The position numbers and the translations under genes are program-made. From assembly GCF_020176795.1 (NCBI RefSeq), contig NZ_JAIUKE010000005.1, forward strand, positions 1-44,715: a DNA stretch of 44,715 nucleotides, given 5' to 3'. This DNA is from Streptomyces sp. 8L. Its GTDB lineage: Bacteria > Actinomycetota > Actinomycetes > Streptomycetales > Streptomycetaceae. The notes beneath the pieces were generated by a model, which saw only the letters and a list, made by a program, of their open reading frames with translations, had not been told where the DNA came from and ran no database searches. Below are positions 8,126 to 15,746 of this stretch, one piece after another; the stretch's first letter is position 1; each line of letters opens with the position of its first letter.

Positions 8126-9097
8126 GTGAACGTCCACTCCGGAACCGTCGTCGATCACAGCCTGCCGATCATCGATCCGCACCACCACCTCTGGCACGGC
8201 GCCGCGGGGCGGTACATGCTCGACGATCTGGTGGCCGACCTGAGCAGCGGACACGACGTGCGGGCGACCGTCTACATCGAATGCGGATCGTTCCACCGCG
8301 CGGACGGTCCTGAGCCCCTGCGTCCCGTGGGAGAGGTGGAGTTCGCCAACGGAATCGCCGCGATGGCCGCGAGCGGCCGCTACGGGCCGGTCCGCTTCTG
8401 CTCCTCCATCGTCGGCTTCGCCGACCTGATGCTCGGCGCCGAGGTCGACCGGGTCCTCGACGGCCTGGTCGCCGCGGGCAACGGCCGGCTGAAGGGCGTG
8501 CGGCACATCGCCGCACACGACCCCGAGGTCAAGCAGCTCGCGCCGGTCGGCATGCTGCGCGACGAGCGCTTCCGCGCCGGCTACGCCCGTCTGGCCGGGT
8601 ACGGCCTGAGCTTCGACGCCTGGCTCTACCATCCCCAGCTCGGGGACCTTCTCTCCCTCGCCGCCGCCCACCCCGAGACACCTGTCGTCGTCAACCACGC
8701 GGGCGGCCCCATCGGCATGGGCTCGTACGCGGCCCGGCGCGACGAGGCGTTCGCCGAGTGGCGGACAGCACTCAAGGCGCTGGCCGCACTGCCGAACGTG
8801 CACATGAAGCTCGGCGGCTTCTTCATGCCGGTCTTCGGGTTCGGGTTCGAGAAGGCGTCCGCCATCGACCCGGAGGAACTCGCCCGCGCCGCACGGCCGA
8901 TCGTGGAGACCTGCGTTGAGCTCTTCGGTCCCCAGCGGTGCATGTTCGAGAGCAATTTCCCCGTGACGCGGGACTTCCTCACCTACCGGGACGTGTGGAA
9001 CTGCTACAAGCTCGCGGTCGCCGACGGCACGCCCGCCGAGAAGCGGAGCCTCTTCCACGACACGGCGCGGGACTTCTACGCGATTCCCCGCGAATGA
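8126..9097 (+). CDS. Amidohydrolase (TIM-barrel, lactone hydrolase type)
   Basis: This 323-residue member of the amidohydrolase-2 family has the metal-binding IIDPHHHLW near the N terminus, a mid-chain VVNHAGGPIGMG histidine, and the family ending RCMFESNFPVTRDFLTYRDV. Relatives hydrolyse 2-pyrone-4,6-dicarboxylate, sulfomuconolactone and sugar lactones, or act as decarboxylases. I chose the GTG preceded by AGGAGA at five bases; a GTG 45 bases upstream has no ribosome-binding site. The gene sits between the beta-propeller lactonase and the transporter, so two different lactone-type hydrolases lie side by side. In protocatechuate 4,5-cleavage an enzyme of this family works upstream of an RraA-like aldolase, which echoes the arrangement here. 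Confidence 0.83.
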   Translation: MNVHSGTVVDHSLPIIDPHHHLWHGAAGRYMLDDLVADLSSGHDVRATVYIECGSFHRADGPEPLRPVGEVEFANGIAAMAASGRYGPVRFCSSIVGFADLMLGAEVDRVLDGLVAAGNGRLKGVRHIAAHDPEVKQLAPVGMLRDERFRAGYARLAGYGLSFDAWLYHPQLGDLLSLAAAHPETPVVVNHAGGPIGMGSYAARRDEAFAEWRTALKALAALPNVHMKLGGFFMPVFGFGFEKASAIDPEELARAARPIVETCVELFGPQRCMFESNFPVTRDFLTYRDVWNCYKLAVADGTPAEKRSLFHDTARDFYAIPRE

Positions 9098-9116
9098 CTC
9101 AGGACAGGACGGGAAA

Positions 9117-10463
9117 ATGACGGAGATCGAACAGCGCACCATGCGCCGCCTGAGCAAGAGGCTCGTTCCCTTTCTGCTCCTCTGCTATTTCGTTTCCTAT
9201 CTCGACCGGACGAACCTCAGCTTCGCGGCTCTGCAGATGAACCGGGACCTGGGGCTGACGGCCGGGGCCTTCGGCTTCGGGGCGGGTGCCTTCTTCCTCA
9301 CCTACTTCCTCTTCGAGGTGCCCTCCAACCTGATGCTGGCGCGTGTCGGCGCGAGCCGCTGGATCGCCCGGATCATGGTGACGTGGGGGCTGGTCTCCGG
9401 CGCCATGGTGCTCGTCAGGGGCGAGGCGAGCTTCTACACCGTCAGGGTTCTGCTGGGCGCGGCGGAGGCCGGGTTCTTCCCCGGAGTCATCTTCTACCTC
9501 GGCCTCTGGTTCCCGGCCGCCCACCGCGCCCGCATCATCAGCCTCTTCATGGTGTCCGTGCCGCTCTCCGTGGTCGTCGGCGCGCCCCTGTCGGGCGCAC
9601 TGCTGTCTCTCGACGGTTCGCTGGGGCTGCGGGGGTGGCAGTGGGTCTACATCGTGGAGGCGGTACCGGCCCTCGTGCTCGGCGTCGTCACGTTCTTCTA
9701 CCTCTCCGACTCCCCGAAGGACGCGCGCTGGCTCCCGGACGACCAGCGCACCTGGCTCGTCGGCCGTCTGGAGGCGGAGCGGATACAGGCGAAGGCCGGC
9801 ACAGGACACGTCACGGTCCTCAGGGCTCTCACCCACCCCCGCATCCTCGCCCTGGCTGTGGTCGATGTCGCCATCTGCTCGATCAACACGGGCGTGGGGG
9901 TCTTCCTGCCGCAGATCATCCAGGGCTTCGGCGTACGGTCGGACGTGGGCGTCACTCTGACCACGGCCGTTCCCTACCTGGTGGCGGCCATCGGCATGGT
10001 GCTGTGGAGCAGGCACTCGGACCGAACGGGAGAGCGGCGGATGCACACGGCCGTCCCCCTCGCAGTCGCGGCCCTCGGGATCGTGGGCGCGGTCTGGGTG
10101 CCGGGCGCCGTGCCGAAGATGGTGTGCCTCTGCGCCGTGATGTTCGGCCTCTACGCCATGCAGCCCGTCTTCTGGACGCTGTCGATGACCTTCCTGACCG
10201 GTGCGGCGGCGGCAGGCGGGGTCGCCGTCATCAATTCCATCGGCAACCTGGCGGGCTTCGTCAGCCCTTACGCGATGGGTTCGGCCAAGGACGCGACGGG
10301 CAGCTTCAGCGTCGGCATGCTCGGCATCGCCTGCACCGGTGTGCTCGGCGTGGTCGTCGTGCTGCTCGTCGGCAGGGGCCGGCGACGCACAACGGCCGAG
10401 TCGCTCTCCAGCAGTGCGGAGACGGCGCGGAGTGGGCAACCGCACGGCGGCGGGGGCGCGTGA
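9117..10463 (+). CDS. MFS transporter, anion:cation symporter (phthalate permease) family
   Basis: The 448-residue integral membrane protein has about 12 predicted membrane segments and ACS-family hallmarks: RRLVPFLLL-type start, CYFVSYLDRTNLSFAALQMN in the first helix and loop, YFLFEVPSNLMLARVGASRW, and GAAEAGFFPGVIFYLGLWFP. The family imports small organic anions such as phthalate, tartrate, galactarate and 4-hydroxyphenylacetate with protons. It closes the plus-strand cluster 19 bases after the amidohydrolase and ends 15 bases from the convergent LysR gene. It is the likely importer for the substrate of the cluster. Confidence 0.88.
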   Translation: MTEIEQRTMRRLSKRLVPFLLLCYFVSYLDRTNLSFAALQMNRDLGLTAGAFGFGAGAFFLTYFLFEVPSNLMLARVGASRWIARIMVTWGLVSGAMVLVRGEASFYTVRVLLGAAEAGFFPGVIFYLGLWFPAAHRARIISLFMVSVPLSVVVGAPLSGALLSLDGSLGLRGWQWVYIVEAVPALVLGVVTFFYLSDSPKDARWLPDDQRTWLVGRLEAERIQAKAGTGHVTVLRALTHPRILALAVVDVAICSINTGVGVFLPQIIQGFGVRSDVGVTLTTAVPYLVAAIGMVLWSRHSDRTGERRMHTAVPLAVAALGIVGAVWVPGAVPKMVCLCAVMFGLYAMQPVFWTLSMTFLTGAAAAGGVAVINSIGNLAGFVSPYAMGSAKDATGSFSVGMLGIACTGVLGVVVVLLVGRGRRRTTAESLSSSAETARSGQPHGGGGA

Positions 10464-10478
10464 GACGGGCGCCGCGAC

Positions 10479-11429
10479 TCACAACGGCGGGAACACCGTG
10501 GGGTGGCGGCGGTGCGCGGCGCCCCGCAGATCCACCACCTGCTGCGGGGGCGGGGTCAGCAGCACCGTCCTGAGCAGCGCCGTCGCCGCTGCCGACGGTT
10601 CCACGGCCGCGGTCCAGTACACCGCGACCTCCCGGCTGATGCCGGAGGCCACGGGCACGACGGCCACACCGTCGAGCCGGACGCTGCGGAGCGCCATCAG
10701 GTTGATGATCCCGCAGGCCAGCCCCTCTCTGGCCATCGCGACGATCGACTGCGGCTGGTTGGAGATGTACTTGATCCGCGGGGTGACCCCGACCGCCGAG
10801 AGCAGCCGGGTGATCTCCGCGTCCTCGCTGTTGCGGCCCCCGATGATCAACGGCTGGTCCGCCAAATCCACCGCCTCCACGGCTCCACTGCGGGACAGCG
10901 CGTGGTCCTCGGCGACCACCAGGCACATCGGCTCCCGCCACAGCGGCTGGGCATGGAGGGGCGTGCGGCACATCGGCGGCGGAACCGTCGGGCGGATGGC
11001 GATCGACGCCTCGTCGGAGTCGAGTACCTGGTCGAGGCCACGGATGCGTCGCTCAACCAGTTTGACCTCGATGTTCTGGTAGTCCCGGGCGAAGTTCTTG
11101 AGCACGTGCGGCAGGTACTCGGACCCGGCGCTCGGGTAGGTGGCGACGGCGACGTCCCCCCGTGCGAGCCCCTTCACCTCCAGGGCAGCGTGGCGGCCCG
11201 CGGCCAGCTCGTCGAGCAGGGCCCTGGCGTGCGGGAGGAACGCCTCGCCCTCCGAGGTGAGCCGGGTGGGACGCTGGTGGCGGTCGAACAGCCGCACGCC
11301 GAGCTCCCGTTCGAGCGCGGTGATGTAACTGCTCACCCGCCCCTGCGAGCGGTAGAGGTGACCGGCCGCGGCGGAGAACCCGCCGACTTCCACGACCGCG
11401 AGGAACGCCTCTATCCACATCGTCTGCAC
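10479..11429 (-). CDS. LysR-family transcriptional regulator
   Basis: The product of about 316 residues has an N-terminal winged helix-turn-helix (FLAVVEVGGFSAAAGHLYRS, then GRVSSYITALERELGVRLFD) and a periplasmic-binding-like effector domain beginning VKGLARGDVAVATYPSAGSE. LysR proteins typically activate catabolic operons in response to a pathway intermediate. The start is uncertain between GTG and an ATG nine bases further in; the open frame continues upstream but the homologous part begins here. It lies at the junction of the two catabolic blocks, convergent with the ACS transporter and downstream of the SDR gene, so it could serve either block. Confidence 0.85.
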   Translation of the reverse strand: MQTMWIEAFLAVVEVGGFSAAAGHLYRSQGRVSSYITALERELGVRLFDRHQRPTRLTSEGEAFLPHARALLDELAAGRHAALEVKGLARGDVAVATYPSAGSEYLPHVLKNFARDYQNIEVKLVERRIRGLDQVLDSDEASIAIRPTVPPPMCRTPLHAQPLWREPMCLVVAEDHALSRSGAVEAVDLADQPLIIGGRNSEDAEITRLLSAVGVTPRIKYISNQPQSIVAMAREGLACGIINLMALRSVRLDGVAVVPVASGISREVAVYWTAAVEPSAAATALLRTVLLTPPPQQVVDLRGAAHRRHPTVFPPL

Positions 11430-11574
11430 GGCGGCGCCGTCCCTTCCCGTCCGCCCGATTCCCGCCCGATTATGACAACACACCGGTTCAAGCCGCGGTG
11501 CCGGGGCGTCCGCGGGGGCCGAACCGGGACACTCCCCGGCCGGCCCCCACGCGTCACCGCTTGCCGACGGACGC

Positions 11575-12303
11575 TCAGTCCTCCTCCGACAGCCCCCGCA
11601 GCTTGTGCACGAGCGTGCGCACACCCCTGGGCTGGGCGAGCACCGTCAGGATCGACTCGGCGACGTCCTCTGCCCGCAGCATGTCGGCGAGTTCGGGGGA
11701 CCGCGGCGTACGCCCGGCCCCCGGCGCCATCGCGAACTCGGTGACCACCCCGCCCGGGCACAGCGCGGTCACCCGGATACCCGACCGGTGCAGCTCCCTG
11801 TCCAGGCCCTTCGCCAGCCCGATCTGCGCGTGCTTGGTCGCGCCGTAGACCGCCTCGTTGGCTCGTACATCCAGGCCCGCCACGGAGCTGACGACGACGA
11901 TGTCCCCGGAGCCGCGCTCCCGCATGTGCGGCACCGCGGCGCGCACCGGCCACACGGTGCCCGCCACATTGGCGTCGAGCATCTCGGCGAGTTCCTCGTC
12001 GGTGTGGTCGGTGATGCCCCCGTACATCCCCACGCCCGCGTTGGCGACGAGGACGTCGAGCCGGCCGAAGTGCCCGACGGCCTTCGCCACCAGTTCCCGG
12101 GCGGCCTCGGGGTCCCGTACGTCCATGGTGACGCCGACGGCCCGGTCGCCGAGTTCACGGCAGAGGTCGTCGAGCCGCTGCTGCCTGCGGGCGCCGAGTA
12201 CGACGCGCGCCCCGGCGGCCACCAGGCGCCTCGCCGTGGCGGCGCCGATGCCGGAACTCGCACCGGTGATCGCGACGACGTGCCCCTCTGGCAGTGTGTT
12301 CAT
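11575..12303 (-). CDS. Short-chain dehydrogenase/reductase (SDR)
   Basis: The 242-residue classical SDR has the cofactor motif TGASSGIG, the NAGVG strand, the catalytic Ser in VVVSSVAGLD and the YGATK form of YxxxK. The acidic-residue pattern after the second strand (GARRQQRLDD) suggests NADP preference. GAGGAGAA precedes the ATG. It is the last gene of the overlapping set that begins with the HpcH-type aldolase and is 37 bases after the cupin-ABM gene. Likely role: reversible oxidation of a hydroxy group on a pathway intermediate. Confidence 0.87.
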   Translation of the reverse strand: MNTLPEGHVVAITGASSGIGAATARRLVAAGARVVLGARRQQRLDDLCRELGDRAVGVTMDVRDPEAARELVAKAVGHFGRLDVLVANAGVGMYGGITDHTDEELAEMLDANVAGTVWPVRAAVPHMRERGSGDIVVVSSVAGLDVRANEAVYGATKHAQIGLAKGLDRELHRSGIRVTALCPGGVVTEFAMAPGAGRTPRSPELADMLRAEDVAESILTVLAQPRGVRTLVHKLRGLSEED

Positions 12304-12340
12304 TTCGTTCTCCTCGCGGGCTCGCTGTGTGGATCGGTGG

Positions 12341-13087
12341 TCAGAAGGACTTCAGGATGTGGCGCACGTGGCTCGCCTGTGGGGGAGCGGTCAAGAGCGG
12401 CATGACGAGTTCGCGCCAGTGGGCGAAGTCCTCGCTCGTACGGAACCCGACGAGGTGGTCGTCGAGGGTGCTCCACTCGATGAGAAGGTGATAGACGAGG
12501 CCGTCCTCGACGGACCGCACCAGTTCGAACGACCGGCAGCCGACGGCCCGTTGGAACAGGGCGGCCGCCTCCGCGACCCGGGCCTCGAACCGGTCCTCCG
12601 CGCCGGGCCGCACATGCAGGTCCACGCACTCCGTCACACCGTCGCGACCGGTGCCGCCCGCCGTCTCCTGCTCCACGTCGATACGCGTCGCCGGCCCGCC
12701 CGCGGCGGGCGCCCGGGTCGCGTCCACCGAGGCGTACGTCCAGAAGATGCGCATCGGCCGGGACGCCGAGGCGTTGCGGAAGTGGTGGGGGATGTTGGCG
12801 GGGACGAACGTGACGTCGAAGGGGCGCAGCGGCGTCTCCTGCCCGTCGATGTCCACCACCGCCTCGCCCTCGATGACCATGACGCTCTCAGGGCAGTTGT
12901 GCAGGTGGTGCCCGATCGCCGCGCCCGGCTCGAAGGCCGTGATCCCGTTGAGGAACCCCGTCGCTCCCAGGGCCCGGTCGACCAGCGGGGTGGTGCGCGC
13001 GCCGTTGCCGCGGTCGATCGCGGCCCGCTGTCCCGGCCGCAGGACGGCCGGGGGGAAGGGCCGCCCCCGTGTGCTCCCGGTCGTCAT
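12341..13087 (-). CDS. Cupin-ABM fusion protein
   Basis: The 248-residue product joins two domains. Residues about 20-120 form a cupin with motif 1 IGHHLHNCPESVMVIEGEA (metal-ligand histidines and Glu) and motif 2 VPANIPHHFRNAS. Residues about 140-240 resemble an antibiotic biosynthesis monooxygenase (ABM) fold: TECVDLHVRPGAEDRFEARV, SFELVRSVEDGLVYHLLIEW, then a DDHLVGFRTSEDFAHW helix. ABM proteins are cofactor-free monooxygenases or small-molecule binders, and cupins are often metal dioxygenases or isomerases, so one chain may do two steps or bind and sense one ligand. The ATG overlaps the preceding stop as ATGA and has GGAGG upstream. The substrate is unknown. Confidence 0.78.
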   Translation of the reverse strand: MTTGSTRGRPFPPAVLRPGQRAAIDRGNGARTTPLVDRALGATGFLNGITAFEPGAAIGHHLHNCPESVMVIEGEAVVDIDGQETPLRPFDVTFVPANIPHHFRNASASRPMRIFWTYASVDATRAPAAGGPATRIDVEQETAGGTGRDGVTECVDLHVRPGAEDRFEARVAEAAALFQRAVGCRSFELVRSVEDGLVYHLLIEWSTLDDHLVGFRTSEDFAHWRELVMPLLTAPPQASHVRHILKSF

Positions 13088-14469
13088 GCCGCCTCCTTGC
13101 CCTGTCGCGATCCGATCCACAGTGTCTTGACGTTGACGAACTCCCGGATGCCGTAGGAGCCGAGTTCACGGCCGTAGCCCGACGCCTTGACACCGCCGAA
13201 GGGCAGCCGCGGGTCCGAGGCGACGATCCCGTTGACGAACACGGCGCCCGCGTCGATCCGCCGGGCAAGCCGCTCGGCGCGCTCGGGGTCCGACGACCAG
13301 AGCGACGCGCCGAGCCCGAATTCGGTCAGATTCGCCAGCCTGACCGCCTCGTTGTCGTCGTCGACCCGGGTGATGGCCGCGACAGGCCCGAACGTCTCCT
13401 GGTCGAACACCGCGTGGCCGGGCGCCACCCGGTCGAGGACCGTGGGCGGATAGTACGAGCCCGGGCCGGGCAGAAGTTCACCACCGGTGAGGAGTACGGC
13501 GCCGGCCGTGACACTGCGGCGCACCTGGTCGTGCAGGACCGCCAGCAGGTCGGGCCGGGCGAGGGGCCCGACGGTCGTCGCGGGCTCGAAGGGATCGCCG
13601 ACCGTCAGCGCCTGCGCCCGTTCCGTGAAGTGTTCGACGAACTCGTCCGCGACGGCGGCGTGGACGAGGAACCGCTTGGCGTTGACACAGCTCTGGCCCG
13701 CGTTGGTGAAACGGGCCGCCACCGCGGCACTCGCCGCCTCCTGCACGTCGGCGTCGGCGAGGACGACGAACGGGTCCGAGCCGCCGAGTTCGAGCACCTG
13801 CTTCTTGACCCTGGCCGCCGCGCGGGCGGCCACGGTCGCGCCGGCCTGGGTGGACCCCGTCAGAGTGACGGCGGCGACGCGCGGGTCGTCGATGAGCGGG
13901 GCCACCGCCTCGGTCTCGACCAGCAGAGCGGAGACCAGACCGTCGGGCGCGCCGGCCGCCGCCAGCACCTGCTCGATGGCGAGCGCGGACCCCGGGACGT
14001 TGCCCGCGTGTTTGAGCAGGGCCGCGTTGCCGGCGGCGAGCGCGGGCGCCGCGAAGCGGAAGAACTGCCAGAAGGGGAAGTTCCACGGCATGACGGCCAG
14101 CACAACACCGAGAGGCTCGAAGACGACCCTGCTGTCGGCGGCATCCGACGCCACTGCCTCGTCCGCGAGGAACGCCGGCGCGTGCTGGGCGTAGTAGTCC
14201 AGGGTGACCGCACACTTCTCGATCTCGGCGCGTGCCTGGACGAGGGGCTTGCCCATCTCCAGGGTGATCAGCCTGGCGTGGTCCTCGGCGCCTGCCCGCA
14301 GCACCCTGGCGATGCTCCTGAGCAGTTCGACGCGCCGGACCAAGGGGGTGTGCCGCCAGGCGCTCTGGGCCGTCACGGCTCGTTCCACCCTGCGGTCCAC
14401 CTCCGCCTCGGTGTGCGGGGTGTAGGTCCGTACGCGCTCGCCCGTCGCCGGGTTGACGGTGGCTATCAC
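13084..14469 (-). CDS. NAD(P)-dependent aldehyde dehydrogenase
   Basis: The 461-residue product belongs to the succinate-semialdehyde dehydrogenase-like branch: VMPWNFPFWQFFRFAAPALA, TGSTQAGATVAARAA (cofactor loop), LELGGSDPFVVLADAD with the catalytic Glu, FTNAGQSCVNAKRFLVH with the catalytic Cys, and DQETFGPVAAI. Length is close to the family norm. I chose the GTG that overlaps the upstream stop as GTGA; the open frame continues far upstream inside the previous genes. It would oxidise the semialdehyde expected from the neighbouring HpcH-type aldolase to an acid. It is translationally coupled on both sides. Confidence 0.9.
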   Translation of the reverse strand: MIATVNPATGERVRTYTPHTEAEVDRRVERAVTAQSAWRHTPLVRRVELLRSIARVLRAGAEDHARLITLEMGKPLVQARAEIEKCAVTLDYYAQHAPAFLADEAVASDAADSRVVFEPLGVVLAVMPWNFPFWQFFRFAAPALAAGNAALLKHAGNVPGSALAIEQVLAAAGAPDGLVSALLVETEAVAPLIDDPRVAAVTLTGSTQAGATVAARAAARVKKQVLELGGSDPFVVLADADVQEAASAAVAARFTNAGQSCVNAKRFLVHAAVADEFVEHFTERAQALTVGDPFEPATTVGPLARPDLLAVLHDQVRRSVTAGAVLLTGGELLPGPGSYYPPTVLDRVAPGHAVFDQETFGPVAAITRVDDDNEAVRLANLTEFGLGASLWSSDPERAERLARRIDAGAVFVNGIVASDPRLPFGGVKASGYGRELGSYGIREFVNVKTLWIGSRQGKEAA

Positions 14470-14816
14470 GCGCCCACCCCGTTCCCCGGCGCCTCGAAGG
14501 CGCCTCGGGCACCCGCGGGCGTGTCCGTCAGGGGCACGAGGGTGCGCAGCGACCGGCTGCCGTCGATCACACACCGGCGTTCCACGGTCTTCCACCGGGC
14601 GAAGTGGGGGGTCGCGCGGTGCTCCTCGGCGAAGGCCCGCTCGTCGCGGTACTGCTCGTACAGCACGAACGCCTGCGGGTCCCCCTGGTCCCGCAGCACG
14701 GTGAAGGAGAGGCATCCCGGTTCCGCGGCGGAGGCCTCCGCGTTGCGGGCGATCTCGCGGCACACCTCGTCGAGGAACTCCTCGCGGGCGCGGAAGGACA
14801 CGATCACGACGAACAC
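14466..14816 (-). CDS. Putative quinol monooxygenase (ABM/YgiN-like)
   Basis: The 116-residue single-domain ABM protein starts VFVVIVSFRAREEFLDEVCR and contains PGCLSFTVLRDQGDPQAFVL followed by YEQYRDERAFAEEH and FARWKTVERR, the usual ferredoxin-like fold order. YgiN-like enzymes oxidise quinols or small aromatics without cofactor and work as dimers. GGGAGG lies six bases before the chosen GTG, which overlaps the aldolase stop by 13 bases; a second GTG nine bases later would give a neat GTGA overlap. With the cupin-ABM fusion two genes away, the operon holds two ABM domains. Confidence 0.8.
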   Translation of the reverse strand: MFVVIVSFRAREEFLDEVCREIARNAEASAAEPGCLSFTVLRDQGDPQAFVLYEQYRDERAFAEEHRATPHFARWKTVERRCVIDGSRSLRTLVPLTDTPAGARGAFEAPGNGVGA

Positions 14817-15661
14817 GCGGCGCCTCCCGTCGGCGTCCCGCCTGCCGTCGGCCCTTCGGCGGCCAGGCTCCGCAGGGACTCCATCGTGTCCCGGTAGTAA
14901 CTGAGCAGAATGTTGCGCTCGTTGGGGTAGACAATGGACCGCATTCCGCGCGCCAGCAGGTCGGCGGCGTCGTCCAAGGACGAGCAGAGCGAGCCGCACG
15001 CCACGCCGTGGCGTGCGCACGTCGCGATCACGGAATCGATCGCCGCGAGGACGTCCGGATGGCGTATCTCCAGGGGGAAGCCGAGATCCGTGGAGAGGTC
15101 GCCCCGCCCGATCTCGACGAATCCGATGACACCCTCGGCCAGCAGTTCGTCGAGGCGCGCCACCCCCTCGGCGCTCTCGACCTGCGCGGCGATCAGCACC
15201 TGGTCGTCCACAGCGGCCTTGATCCGGGCTCCGGGGCCGCCCCGGTAGTCCTGGGCCGCCGACTGCGCCGTCGAACCCCGGTTGCCCGCGGGCGGGTAGA
15301 GCGCCGCGTCCCGCATGCGCCGTACCTCCTCCGGCGTGGTCACGTCGTGGAACATGACGCCCATCGCGCCGATGTCGAGGACCCGGCCGACGACTCCGGA
15401 GTCGAGCGAGTACGGCCGGACGACGGGGGTGACGCCGCACGCCCTGGCCATCTCGCACAGGTCGCCGACGGTCTCGAAGGACAGGCTTGAGTGCTCCATG
15501 TCGATGAACACGTAGTCACAGCCCGCGGCGGCGGCGATGCGGACGATGGCCGGTGTGCGCATCGAGTCCAGCCACACGCCGAAGACGTGCTCTCCACGGG
15601 AGAGCTTGTCCTTCATTGTGTTGCGCGTGGCGAGGAGGTTCGGTGATGGGGAGGGGGTCAT
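14804..15661 (-). CDS. HpcH/HpaI-family aldolase
   Basis: The 285-residue product matches class II pyruvate aldolases: GVWLDSMRTPAIVRIAAAAG, then CDYVFIDMEHSSLSFETVGD, VRPYSLDSGVVGRVLDIGAM, and metal/pyruvate-site strands AAQVESAEGVARLDEL and VEIGRGDLSTDLGFP. These Mg/Mn enzymes cleave 4-hydroxy-2-oxo acids into pyruvate and an aldehyde, as in homoprotocatechuate degradation. GGAAGGAA precedes the ATG. It is the first of five tightly overlapping genes and is 85 bases downstream of the MHS transporter. The aldehyde dehydrogenase two genes on would remove the aldehyde product. Confidence 0.88.
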   Translation of the reverse strand: MTPSPSPNLLATRNTMKDKLSRGEHVFGVWLDSMRTPAIVRIAAAAGCDYVFIDMEHSSLSFETVGDLCEMARACGVTPVVRPYSLDSGVVGRVLDIGAMGVMFHDVTTPEEVRRMRDAALYPPAGNRGSTAQSAAQDYRGGPGARIKAAVDDQVLIAAQVESAEGVARLDELLAEGVIGFVEIGRGDLSTDLGFPLEIRHPDVLAAIDSVIATCARHGVACGSLCSSLDDAADLLARGMRSIVYPNERNILLSYYRDTMESLRSLAAEGPTAGGTPTGGAACSS

Positions 15662-15746
15662 GTTGTGTTCCTTCCTGAGGGCGACTCGGAGAGCGGCGCG
15701 GAAAGAGGGCGCTGCGGTGGCGGGCGTGCGGACGACCGGGCGGAAC

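Noticed and set aside
8126..9097. Naming the amidohydrolase a 2-pyrone-4,6-dicarboxylate lactonase
   Set aside because: Family membership is clear but substrate-determining residues cannot be assigned by eye, and no protocatechuate 4,5-dioxygenase or LigJ-like gene is nearby.
10479..11624. Longer N terminus for the LysR regulator
   Set aside because: The extra 65 residues are Cys/Pro/Gly-rich and unlike the family, where the helix-turn-helix begins within the first ten to twenty residues.
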